From Pseudomonas cedrina subsp. cedrina (lineage in GTDB: Bacteria > Pseudomonadota > Gammaproteobacteria > Pseudomonadales > Pseudomonadaceae), in assembly GCF_001983175.1 (NCBI RefSeq), contig NZ_MNPW01000013.1, positions 1 through 64,000 on the forward strand: DNA of 64,000 nucleotides. The letters are read 5' to 3'. Numbering within the stretch: position 1 is the stretch's first letter; every line of letters begins with the position of its first letter. A model generated the notes under the pieces. That model saw only the letters and a program-made list of their open reading frames with translations, was not told where the DNA came from and did not search any database. Shown here in pieces: positions 1-7,870 of this stretch. The translations under genes were made by a program, and so were the position numbers.

Positions 1-54
1 ACTGGAAATAGGGTTCCCTGAGAGCGGTCTTCACCTTGGATATAGCGCATAAGA

Positions 55-86
55 AAAATGCCCGTATCTTGCGATACGGGCATTTT
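55..86. terminator. Bidirectional rho-independent terminator
   Basis: A perfect 14-bp inverted repeat with a 4-nt loop (TTGC). The stem has A residues at its left base and T residues at its right base, so it can terminate transcription from either side. It lies just beyond the tRNA 3'-end fragment at 185-209 and would serve as the terminator of a minus-strand tRNA gene at the original site. Confidence 0.8.
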
Positions 87-184
87 CTTAAACCGGGCGG
101 CAAATTGCTAGGTTTTCACACAGCCTGAAACGGCGGGTTTTAAAGGCTTCCACGGACTTTACAGGCCGTCAGTGGAACAAGAGA

Positions 185-209
185 TGGTGCCCGAACCCGG
201 AATCGAATC
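185..209 (-). other. tRNA 3'-end fragment, probable ICE attachment site remnant
   Basis: Read on the minus strand, these 25 bases look like the 3' part of a tRNA: a T-loop TTCGATT, a 3' T-stem CCGGG, an acceptor strand TTCGGGC and an encoded ACCA end. The 5' T-stem and the rest of the tRNA are absent to the right, so no functional tRNA is present. ICEs and islands of this type recombine at tRNA 3' ends and leave such a short copy at the end away from the intact gene. I infer host chromosome to the left and element DNA to the right. The tRNA species is not identified. Confidence 0.6.
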
Positions 210-862
210 TATCGATAAGCTATTGAAATAAAAAGGTTATAGTTGTTTTTTTTGAGGGTGTTACCCCTAAAGATATCCTATTCTCAGTGACACACGGTGC
301 GAAAGCTCTTGGCGCGCTTTCGGTGAGTACTATCAATAAATCCAATGGTGTGTTGCGACCTTGCATCCATACCCAAAAAACATTTTGACTGGGCTCTAGT
401 ACGCTGGTTTTGCAGAGAAATGTTTAAGCTATGCCCCCAATTTTGCCCCCGGTCGCCGCGGTTGAGCGGGCGATTTGGCTTGGCGATTTCTGATGCGGAG
501 CAGGATGGACTTCCAAGGTTTTCAGTGCACGCCAGTCGGCTTGTTCGGAGCATGCCTGATGATTGGTTGCCCAGGGAAGGGCATCAAGCGCACTTTAGGA
601 CCGTACAGCGTCCTTGCGCATCTATCATTTCAACTTGATCGCTGCTCGGCAAACCCAGGCGGCTGGTCTACGTGAGCCGTAGCTAGGCGCGCTGTGCGTC
701 GCGCTCGTGACAGTGATGGCACCGGCTACGACTGCCACGACAGCCATGCCGGTTGAGTGAGAATGAATCAGGCCATGCTTGGACTACGGCTCGTCACGCG
801 GATGGCCACGGCCTTGGTGATCGTGCCTTCTGACTCGCTACATTCCGAGTTGGTCGAGCCGC
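210..862. other. Non-coding or decayed stretch
   Basis: No open reading frame here resembles a known family, and overlapping frames on both strands are broken by stops. The GC content changes along the stretch, with an AT-rich part at about 210-420. It probably represents a junction left by earlier insertions and deletions between the attachment site and the trbI fragment. Confidence 0.4.
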
Positions 863-1264
863 GTGCAGATGGTATGGAGTCGCATCATTTTGCCGGACAC
901 CCCTTCGCTCGCGCTCGACAACCTAGCGGGCACTGATCCGGCTGGTTACGCTGGCCTTGAGGATGGTGTCGATTGGCACTGGGATCGCATCTTTGCAGGT
1001 GCCGCGTTGACGACATTGCTGGGTGTCGGCGCGGAGTTGGCCGCACCGGAGAATCGCCAAAACGGGGATCGCGTCATCATCGCAGGGCGTGACAGCATGC
1101 AGGACAGCGTGAATGAGGTCGGGCAGGAGATGACCCGACGCAACCTCAACATCCAGTCAACGCTAACTGAGCGTCCCAGATTGCCGGTCCGCGTCATCGT
1201 CAATCGCGATCTGATTCTGGGGCCGTATCAGCCTCTGTTCTTCGATCGGGGGATATCAAGATGA
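863..1264 (+). pseudogene. trbI: TrbI (VirB10-like) C-terminal fragment
   Basis: About 133 residues match the C-terminal third of TrbI, the VirB10-type protein that spans the envelope in Trb conjugation systems. Recognisable parts are AGYAGLEDGVDWHW, the glycine-rich ALTTLLGVGAEL helix, RRNLNIQ and PVRVIVNRDLILGPY near the end. A full TrbI is about 400 residues; the N-terminal membrane segment and proline-rich part are missing and the upstream DNA does not encode them. The stop overlaps the next start by ATGA, as in intact Trb operons. This is a scrap of a Tn4371-like conjugation module, a different transfer system from the one at 35-64 kb. Confidence 0.85.
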
Positions 1265-1482
1265 GCACATCGCGCAAGCTGCGGCTGGGGCCGCTCCCCA
1301 AGACCGAGAGCGTCAAGCCGACCATCATGTGCCCAGCGAGATTGAAAGCCGACTTGGACCGCTATGCGGCATTACACGGTCAAGCGTATGGCGAGACCGC
1401 CGATGCAGCGACTCTCATTCCGTACATGCTGGAGGCCTTTATGGCAGGGGACAGAGGATTTAAGAAGGGCGACCCGAAATAG
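1261..1482 (+). CDS. DUF2274 family protein
   Basis: A 73-residue protein of the DUF2274 family, which commonly follows trbI in Trb-type ICEs. The central part (VKPTIMCPARLKADLDRYA) resembles a ribbon-helix-helix type segment, and the tail (LIPYMLEAFMAGDRGFKKG) is typical of the family. Its length is normal. It overlaps the trbI fragment by 4 bp (ATGA), so it was translationally coupled to it. It is intact but stranded: the rest of the Trb operon is gone. Its function is not established. Confidence 0.8.
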   Translation: MSTSRKLRLGPLPKTESVKPTIMCPARLKADLDRYAALHGQAYGETADAATLIPYMLEAFMAGDRGFKKGDPK

Positions 1483-1604
1483 CCGCGTAGGACACACTAG
1501 GCTTACGGTCCCACACTGCGCATTCGGGGATCCTGAAGCCTGGATCGAGCGCGAGGGACCGGTTCAACTTGGCTAGGGAACAGTCCTCAAGGGCGGCTGG
1601 ACTG

Positions 1605-2123
1605 TTAGCCGAGCCGGCCATGGCGTTCGAGTATTCGCATCAAAATGCTGTTCGCATGACTGAAGTTCTCGCGCTGATCGCGAAGCTCATAGGCCCATTT
1701 TTCGCCGTGGAAGAGATTGTTGCGTAGGCGCCAGACGATCATCAGAAGAGCTAACATTCGGTCGCGTGGGGTGTCGTTCACCCCTTCAACAACCTCCTGA
1801 ACGAGACTAAGGTGGTCTGAGGGCCGGAGTTTCAGGTGAGGGAAATGGTGAGTCAATTCACCGTCGGCATAGTAACGATTCCGAAAATAGGCAAGCTCCC
1901 CCTCGTAGAGCTCAGCTCCTAGCGTTCCGTCCAAAGTCCAGGCATCGATTCGATCGCGGATGCGATCAGTCCGGGCGTGGTTCTCCATGATCTGTGCCTC
2001 GAAAAGACTCCAAAGAAAGGCGAAGTCGAATATGACGCGGCGATCAAGATCTGGTAGGCGCCGAAAGCCGGGGGCTCGGGCTTCAAGCCATTGTTCACTT
2101 GCACTAAGTTCCTTGTCAGTCAT
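1605..2123 (-). CDS. HEPN-like protein, last gene of the 1.6-6 kb cluster
   Basis: A 172-residue, mostly helical protein. Near its C-terminus it carries RNNLFH (R134 to H139), which fits the R-x4-6-H motif of HEPN domains; many HEPN proteins are RNases in toxin and anti-phage systems. The arrangement MLALLMIVWRLRNNLFHGEKW is typical of the second HEPN motif helix. It starts 3 bp after the stop of the disrupted GIY-YIG gene, so it belongs to the minus-strand operon running down from 6060. No partner antitoxin is evident. Assignment to HEPN rests on this motif and helical content only. Confidence 0.6.
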   Translation of the reverse strand: MTDKELSASEQWLEARAPGFRRLPDLDRRVIFDFAFLWSLFEAQIMENHARTDRIRDRIDAWTLDGTLGAELYEGELAYFRNRYYADGELTHHFPHLKLRPSDHLSLVQEVVEGVNDTPRDRMLALLMIVWRLRNNLFHGEKWAYELRDQRENFSHANSILMRILERHGRLG

Positions 2124-2126
2124 GGC

Positions 2127-2636
2127 TCAGTCGTCCAAGTATTCGTTGCGTGGGTCCAAGTTCGAAAAGTCCGTTAGCGTGTCGCAGTTCAGACAGTGGT
2201 ACATCTGTGATGCATCTTGAAAGTGCATGCCGCACAGGCAGCCGCAGTAGGGGCAGCATTCATAGATCTCAAGGTCGCCCCATTCCCATACCCCAAGATA
2301 CTCCGGCACAGCGTCACGGTCATAGCCAATTCATAGCCAATGACCTGGAACGCATCAGCGTTCTTGGCGACAAATCCGTCTAGGCCAGCGCGCATGAGAA
2401 TGGGCAAGATCTCTGCAGGCTCGATTGCGAACCACTCGCCGCGCACATGGGTCGACTCGAAGTGCTGATGAAGCTGGCGTTCAAGCTGAAAGGCATCGGC
2501 TACTTCGATCCATCCGAGCAGTTTCAGATCAAGAGGGTTACCGGAGATTGCGCTTACGCTCCTCGATGTTCTTCGCCACCCCGATCTTGATAGGAGAGCA
2601 TCCGTTTTCATCTTCGCCAATGAAGTAGACCGGCAA
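2127..2636 (-). pseudogene. GIY-YIG/T5orf172-type nuclease with C-terminal zinc ribbon, broken by two frameshifts
   Basis: Three frames must be joined to read one protein. The first part has PVYFIGEDENG and IKIGVAKNIEERKRNL, typical of T5orf172-type GIY-YIG domains. It hits a TAA at about 2540-2550, and the next frame continues with SGNPLDLKLLGWIE, then FESTHVRGEWF and EILPIL. A second shift lies at about 2322-2342, where an 11-bp tandem duplication (CATAGCCAAT plus one base, twice on the plus strand) disrupts the frame. Removing one copy restores reading into a cysteine-rich tail with CCPYCGC and HCLNC, a likely zinc ribbon. A TTG at 2636 preceded by GGGGAAG is the probable start. The gene lies between the Lit-like peptidase and the HEPN gene. 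Confidence 0.75.
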
Positions 2637-2654
2637 GTTACTTCCCCTAGGCCT

Positions 2655-3578
2655 TCAACCGAGCCGGTCGAGCAGCATTTCGACCATTTCTTTGTTCGAG
2701 TAGGCGACAATGTCGAGCGGAAGGTTTTCCTGCCGCATAAGCGCGATTAGGACACAGGCCGTGAAGGCCCAGAATGATGAATCGGCTGGCAGAGTGTAGC
2801 CACGGATCATTGCTGTCAGCCGTTCGGTGATCGGTGGATATTCGCTATTGCCCCAACGTGCATGGGGCGGCGTCATCGCATGAACGATGACGGCGGCGAG
2901 CGTGATGCCCATCGCACGCTTGTTCTGGACCTGGGCGAAATCGTGTCCGTGTACCTTCGCATAGGCGGCGAGCTCGCTTGTCATGAAAGTTCGGGCATAG
3001 GTGTCGCAGGCGATTTCCTCTTCAGGTCGCGTAGAGGGCGCGCGTTTATCGGCGCAGAACATGACGTGCTGGAATTCGTGTAGCAGGGCGAAGGCCAAGG
3101 CGAGCGCAACAAGGTCGAATGCCGCCATGTGCTGAATGTTGCCCAGGCCATCACGGTCGGCGCTCGGCAGGGGGATGTCCACCGGCCAGGATACGTCTGA
3201 GGTCTGTTCGGCTGTGATGAGCGACTGGGCGGCGGCGATGCGCTGCTTGTAGTCGAATTCATATTGGCCTCGTTCTTCATCGACACTGAGGGCTTGGTCG
3301 AGCGGTAACCCGTTGGATGTCGCGACAACTAAGGCTGGTGCGTACACTTCGATGGCCCGCCACGAGCTGAAGCCAAGCAGCCAGAACAAGTCGATCGTCT
3401 TAGTGTCGAACTGGATACGTTTCCCGTTGGCATTCATCGTCACGCCCTTTCTACTTGGCGCGACCTCGACGGCATGGCCGTATTGGCTCCAAAGACCGCT
3501 GATTTCATCGGCTCGTTCGGGCACGGCGCCGCGGAGGAGATATAGGATGATCGTCCGATCAGATGGCTCATTCGTCAT
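2655..3578 (-). CDS. Lit-type zinc peptidase (peptidase U49-like)
   Basis: A 307-residue protein with a zincin motif HEFQH at residues 167-171, preceded by a hydrophobic helix (LVALALAFALL) and followed by EEEIACDTYA at about 186-195, a plausible third zinc ligand. The arrangement resembles the Lit/peptidase U49 family; E. coli Lit cleaves EF-Tu when triggered by T4 and aborts infection. The size also fits Lit. The start overlaps the end of the upstream gene by 11 bp, so it is part of the same operon as the two nuclease-like proteins. The trigger and substrate are unknown, and the Lit assignment rests on motif spacing rather than on alignment. Confidence 0.65.
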   Translation of the reverse strand: MTNEPSDRTIILYLLRGAVPERADEISGLWSQYGHAVEVAPSRKGVTMNANGKRIQFDTKTIDLFWLLGFSSWRAIEVYAPALVVATSNGLPLDQALSVDEERGQYEFDYKQRIAAAQSLITAEQTSDVSWPVDIPLPSADRDGLGNIQHMAAFDLVALALAFALLHEFQHVMFCADKRAPSTRPEEEIACDTYARTFMTSELAAYAKVHGHDFAQVQNKRAMGITLAAVIVHAMTPPHARWGNSEYPPITERLTAMIRGYTLPADSSFWAFTACVLIALMRQENLPLDIVAYSNKEMVEMLLDRLG

Positions 3579-5022
3579 TGTCGTTGTCTATTCTGTGCTC
3601 GTGGGGGGCAGGTGGTTGGCGACGGTCACGCGGCTTGCTCGTCACAGGGGGTTTGCCGTCCATCTGTAGATGAGTGATCGATGAGATGACTGAGTTCGCC
3701 CAAATCGTGCTGCATTCGATGTCGCCATCGCGTTCAAACCAGTGGGTCGCGCCGGGGATGAGATCAAACGGGATGGGATGTGTTGCCAATGGGTTGTGAA
3801 ACACTTCCAGTTCCTGACACCAAGCTTCGCCCCACGGCCAGAGTGCTTGGTATTCGGTACTGTCGACGGCAAGATTGAAATCGATAGGCTCTAATGCGCC
3901 CGGAGTTCGGTCGAAGAGAATGCCGCGCCTGATCATCGTCAGCCCGGGCGGTCGCCATCCTGCCAAGAAACCCATGCGGTTGAATTTGGCGAGCGTTGCA
4001 GAATTACTGAAGATGACGGCCGAGAGGTGTGCGAAATTTGGGTCGCGGAAGAGCCCAGCAGGAATGCTGTGTTGGCCCGTCAGATTTGCGATCGGCACTC
4101 CAATCGCGCGACGATCAGTGCCATCGCCGGTGACGTCCGCGCGTAAGCCGTAAAGGTAGGTGGGAAGAGCCTCGCGGCTCCAAACCATGGAGCCGAAATC
4201 ATGGAAGTCGGCGATCGCTAAGGCGAACGGCTGTCCTTTTACATGGTCCAGTTCATGATAGTTGCGCTGGAGCTTGCCGCGCAGCGTCTTTGCGAATCGT
4301 TCCGCCGGGTTGCCTGTGAGCCGTTCAATGCGATCCTTTGGGGCATGAACCCATTTCCCGATGCCGCCGGCGCGTGGAAGCTCGGAGTTTGCTGTAACTG
4401 CCTCAATCCAGCATGCGTTACCTTCCTTCTCGATCAAGAAGTCGGGAGAGACATGGTTTTGTCGGACGTTCAAACCCTGCTCACGAAAGCAGCTGAAAAG
4501 GTAGAGCTCGAACAGACGGGACGCGAAGTTGTTGGTTTGAAAATCCGAGACGAAATTGGCGTCGGGGTTGGGAAGCGCGAGGTAGCATTCGCCGACCGCC
4601 ATGAGCGCCGGCAGATGGTTGATCGTGGTTGTCAGCAGCTGGAACTCTGGAGACGTCCCACGCGGCCCCGGTTTCAGCAAATGCGGGCGACGCCTGACTC
4701 CTGGCGGCAATGGTTCCGGTGGATCACTGGCACGCATAGCGACGGTGAGTCGGTCTAGTGCAGCCTCGGGTGTGGAGTAGGGCCCGCTTTCATCTACTTT
4801 GATCCAACAGTGGTCGATGCGGCGGCGCATGGCCAGATATGTGAAAGCTCCTGTGTCCGGATCAAGAAGAATGCAGCCGGTTACGCCACCAGTTCCGGCC
4901 TGATAGGCACTGAAAATATGTGCGGGGTCGAAATTGGGACCGTGTTCGAGCGACAGGGCATAGAGCTCGAATTGGCGCTGGCTGATTAAGGTGAAAAGTC
5001 GAGTTTCGCCGGTTGCGGACAT
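3568..5022 (-). CDS. Nuclease-like protein with PD...WIEA motif (paralogue of the gene at 5074)
   Basis: A 484-residue protein not assigned to a named family. From residue 170 it shows LFELYLF (E172), SPDFLIE (PD at 193-194) and CWIEAVTAN (WIEA at 205-208). The order E, PD, ExA resembles the core of PD-(D/E)xK nucleases, but the usual lysine is replaced by alanine. The protein at 5074-6060 has the same three elements in the same order, and both share a downstream part with IW/VIFS strands and an HNPLA motif near the C-terminus, so they are paralogues. This one has an extra N-terminal domain of about 120 residues. It follows its paralogue by 51 bp and overlaps the Lit-like gene. Confidence 0.55.
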   Translation of the reverse strand: MSATGETRLFTLISQRQFELYALSLEHGPNFDPAHIFSAYQAGTGGVTGCILLDPDTGAFTYLAMRRRIDHCWIKVDESGPYSTPEAALDRLTVAMRASDPPEPLPPGVRRRPHLLKPGPRGTSPEFQLLTTTINHLPALMAVGECYLALPNPDANFVSDFQTNNFASRLFELYLFSCFREQGLNVRQNHVSPDFLIEKEGNACWIEAVTANSELPRAGGIGKWVHAPKDRIERLTGNPAERFAKTLRGKLQRNYHELDHVKGQPFALAIADFHDFGSMVWSREALPTYLYGLRADVTGDGTDRRAIGVPIANLTGQHSIPAGLFRDPNFAHLSAVIFSNSATLAKFNRMGFLAGWRPPGLTMIRRGILFDRTPGALEPIDFNLAVDSTEYQALWPWGEAWCQELEVFHNPLATHPIPFDLIPGATHWFERDGDIECSTIWANSVISSITHLQMDGKPPVTSKPRDRRQPPAPHEHRIDNDNDE

Positions 5023-5073
5023 GGTCGGCCTCTTAGCCCTGTATGTAGCAGATGCGCGAATTCAAGTTCCTCT

Positions 5074-6060
5074 TCACAAGGACTCCGTTGCGGCAAGGAT
5101 GTCGGTGGACTCCCAGTTGTCGATCTGGCGGATGGTCACGAACTCACGGTCCCAGACGCCCCAATTCACGGTCAATGGTGCCTGTGCCAGGGGATTGTGA
5201 ACATAGGTGATTGGCCGAACCTGACGCGAGAGGTTGCCAAGGCCAACCCGTGACCAGATCACGCCAGAGATATCTGCGAAGCGCTCGTCAAGAAATGCCG
5301 AGCGCGGGATCGGATTCCGTTCTCGGTGGATCAAGGGAGAGACGTGAAAGCCTTCTTCGATGACATCGCCTGTATCGCGATCGATAGTGAGGAAAGCATC
5401 GCCGATGGGGAACAGCGTCGTCATGATGAGTGGTAAGGGATGTTCGGGGACATAGATGCCGAAGCGGCTGGCGCTGATCGCGACGATGCGAGCGTCTTCC
5501 GGGGCGATCACGCCCTGTTCGATATAGCGGCTGATCTTCCTTGCTTTGGTCCAGAATGCCCCGGAGGTCCGAAGTTGCGCTTGACGGATCGGCGCAGCAA
5601 TAAGGCCACCGCCCTCATTGATCGGCACAGGACGCACAATCCGTTCTGGTCCCGCAGCGCCTCCGTCTGGAGCTATAGCTTCGATCCAGATACGGCGATT
5701 CTCTTCAAGCACGCATAGGTCGGGCTGGCCGCCTTTGCGCTGACGGTCGGCGACGGGCAACAATGTGCGCCCCGCCTCAAGAAGTGTGCAACCCAGATAC
5801 ATCTCCCAGAAGCGTCCATCCACGTCACGTGCGAATCCCTGGCGGAAGTCTGGATCGGCATAGGGCTCGTAGTGGGTCCACATCTCTTGCAGTGTGACGC
5901 GAAGCTGCTGCTCAACCGGGCTTTCGGCGGCCTTCAGGTTCTCGAACCCCAGATCGAGATTGGAACCGTCAACATCGAATAGGTCGCTCATTGTCTGATT
6001 GTTTCCATATGCAAAAGCGCGGGTGAGGGGGTTGACGACAAAAGTTTCGTCATACGGCAC
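5074..6060 (-). CDS. Nuclease-like protein with PD...WIEA motif, first gene of the cluster
   Basis: A 328-residue protein with FWEMYLG (E86), GQPDLCVLE (PD at 113-114) and IWIEAIAP (WIEA at 125-128), arranged like a PD-(D/E)xK core with the catalytic lysine replaced. Its C-terminal half has the strand DISGVIWSRVGL and the motif YVHNPLAQAP, both echoed in the next gene. It is the first gene of a minus-strand operon that continues with its larger paralogue, a Lit-like peptidase, a broken GIY-YIG gene and a HEPN protein. A 60-bp divergent intergenic region separates it from the HsdR_N-type gene at 6121. The function is unknown; a nuclease or a nuclease-derived sensor are both possible. Confidence 0.55.
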   Translation of the reverse strand: MPYDETFVVNPLTRAFAYGNNQTMSDLFDVDGSNLDLGFENLKAAESPVEQQLRVTLQEMWTHYEPYADPDFRQGFARDVDGRFWEMYLGCTLLEAGRTLLPVADRQRKGGQPDLCVLEENRRIWIEAIAPDGGAAGPERIVRPVPINEGGGLIAAPIRQAQLRTSGAFWTKARKISRYIEQGVIAPEDARIVAISASRFGIYVPEHPLPLIMTTLFPIGDAFLTIDRDTGDVIEEGFHVSPLIHRERNPIPRSAFLDERFADISGVIWSRVGLGNLSRQVRPITYVHNPLAQAPLTVNWGVWDREFVTIRQIDNWESTDILAATESL

Positions 6061-6120
6061 TCTATGCTCTCTTAAATGTCTGAGTTATGACTTTTTTAAT
6101 GGCTGAGATTTGGAGGTCCG

Positions 6121-7005
6121 ATGAGAATTGAGGAGAGTTTTAATCCGATCAAGGATTTTAAGCTGGAGGAACTTGATGATCCAGATTTCAAGGAGGACTC
6201 TGTTAGGGAGGAAATTATTCTTCCGATATTGAAGCATTTAGGGTATTCGGCTAGTAAGCCATATAAAATTGTTCGCAGTAAACCGCTTGTTCATCCTTTT
6301 ATATCGATTGGTAGCTCTCGAAAAAAGATTACCTGCATCCCGGATTACCTTTTTGAAGTAAGTGGTCAGTATTCATGGCTTCTTGAAGCAAAGGCGCCGG
6401 ACGAAAATATTACTTCAGGGGCTCACGTTGAACAGGCTTATTCTTATGCTATTCATAGTGAGATTCGTGTGCCAATGTTTGCATTGTGTAATGGTCGGGA
6501 GTTTGTGCTTTTTAATATAAGTAAGCCGGACCCTATATTGCATTTTGCAATGGATCTGTTGCCTCAGTATCTGGATGAGCTTGAGAGAATTCTGGGTCCA
6601 GAAAACTCATTGAGTTATGAGTTTAAGTTAGCAAAGGACCTAGGCTTGCATCTTAAGAGGCTTGGCTTTCATGAGGTCGAGCATTTAATATTTCCAGGTG
6701 TTCCTATAAGTTTCATTGCCCAGCTTGATGGCAATATGTTCACAACTGGAAGTAGTACTGCGTTGCCTGGTGGCGACAGCTATGTTGTTTCGCTAGATTT
6801 CGGGCTGAGCGCCCTTGCTAAGTTGAAAGCTAAAATACCCGCAGACGCAATGAAAATTCTCCTTGAGCGAAAATCCGAAGGGAGGTCTTGCGTCAGATTT
6901 ACAAATGCGTCGATATTGACAACTGTGGATTGTCGTGTTGGTGAGAAGCTAGAAGAAAATTCAGATGAGATTTTTATGCCCCTCATTGTAAATAATTTTA
7001 TTTGA
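6121..7005 (+). CDS. Stand-alone HsdR N-terminal-type nuclease
   Basis: A 294-residue protein whose first 150 residues match the nuclease domain of type I restriction HsdR subunits (HSDR_N). It has CIPDYLFEV (PD at 74-75), WLLEAKAP (ExK at 89-91) and VEQAYSYA (the Q-x3-Y element at 105-109). No helicase domain follows; the C-terminal 130 residues are of unknown type. A strong ribosome binding site GGAGG lies 5 bp before the ATG. The gene is AT-rich compared with its neighbours, which suggests separate acquisition. It is transcribed divergently from the cluster at 1.6-6.1 kb and could be part of the same system. A hairpin terminator lies at 7139. Confidence 0.75.
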   Translation: MRIEESFNPIKDFKLEELDDPDFKEDSVREEIILPILKHLGYSASKPYKIVRSKPLVHPFISIGSSRKKITCIPDYLFEVSGQYSWLLEAKAPDENITSGAHVEQAYSYAIHSEIRVPMFALCNGREFVLFNISKPDPILHFAMDLLPQYLDELERILGPENSLSYEFKLAKDLGLHLKRLGFHEVEHLIFPGVPISFIAQLDGNMFTTGSSTALPGGDSYVVSLDFGLSALAKLKAKIPADAMKILLERKSEGRSCVRFTNASILTTVDCRVGEKLEENSDEIFMPLIVNNFI

Positions 7006-7138
7006 CGTGCTCTGTTGCTGGTGAAGTAGCTGACCTCTTCGGTAGGGGTATAAAATTAGAAAAAAATGTACGGCAGTCCACGCAGTTTCGGAATTATGGT
7101 CGTTGTAGGCCGTTGGTTGTTGGCAAACAGCCACGTCG

Positions 7139-7157
7139 AGCGCCCGGTACGGGCGCT
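7139..7157 (+). terminator. Rho-independent terminator
   Basis: An 8-bp perfect stem (AGCGCCCG) with a 3-nt loop, followed by TTCTTCT on the plus strand. It lies 134 bp after the stop of the HsdR_N-type gene and could end that transcript. The T tract is modest. Confidence 0.55.
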
Positions 7158-7252
7158 TTCTTCTGCCTGATGTTGGCGCTGATGCGGAATTGCCCGACCT
7201 GCTTGGGCAAGACTGACCCTGGCATGAATAAGTAGATAGCCAGCACAGACGG

Positions 7253-7525
7253 CCGCAGCTCAAGGATTTGCTTTAGCGCACCGTTCAGCTCAGAGGCCGG
7301 AACGACGGCCTCACCGGCACTGACTGCCGACAAGCTGGCTTCCTTGTAAAGCTTGCGCCACAGGAAAAGCTAGTTGGCATTCATACCGTTGCGCCTGGCG
7401 ACTACCGAGACGCTCTGCCCGGGCTCCAGGCTCTTGCGCACCATGGACAGCTTCTGCTCGGGGCTCCAGTGCCGCCGCTCTTGACTAAGCAATTTACCGC
7501 CACCCTTGTCGTTACTGTTAGTCAT
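7253..7525 (-). mobile_element. IS3-family OrfA remnant
   Basis: A degraded helix-turn-helix OrfA of an IS2-like IS3-family element. The first part reads ERRHWSPEQKLSMVRKSL and SVSVVARRNG, then meets an in-frame TAG after NAN where related proteins have glutamine. The same frame continues with LFLWRKLY, SAVSAGEAVVPASEL and ALKQILELR and then loses similarity. No OrfB and no terminal inverted repeats were recognised, so it is not mobile by itself. Confidence 0.75.
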
Positions 7526-7870
7526 AAACATAACCGTCTGCCTACCCCTTCTCTTAAATATCCTGTCTTTCAAGGGGCTCGTTCACGTCTTGAAGAAGCG
7601 ATGTTCGAGAGAGTGAGCCCGTTCAGTTTTTTAGAGGCTTTACCCGCTTCGCTTTAGAGATCAAGTGATGGGTCTTAATACCGCTATCAGCCTCGGACCG
7701 GGATGCGCTGGCTGGGTGATGCTGGCCGGGTGGCGCTGAGGCTTCGATGGGCGCTGCGTTTCGTGCTAGGCGGGATGGCGGACTATCTGCGCGACAACCG
7801 CATCGAGGTGTTTCAGCAGTACTGAAGGAGGTGTTGATCCGCACCCCGCTTCATGGCCACGGAACGGAGA
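7526..7870. other. Intergenic stretch with no supported gene
   Basis: A plus-strand run at about 7703-7825 reads through 41 codons (ending IEVFQQY) and may be the tail of a lost gene, but it has no recognisable family. Nothing else is supported here. The run precedes the convergent end of the gene at 7871. Confidence 0.3.

Noticed and set aside
7703..7825. 41-codon plus-strand run ending IEVFQQY
   Set aside because: Too short, no start site and no family; noted only as possible debris.
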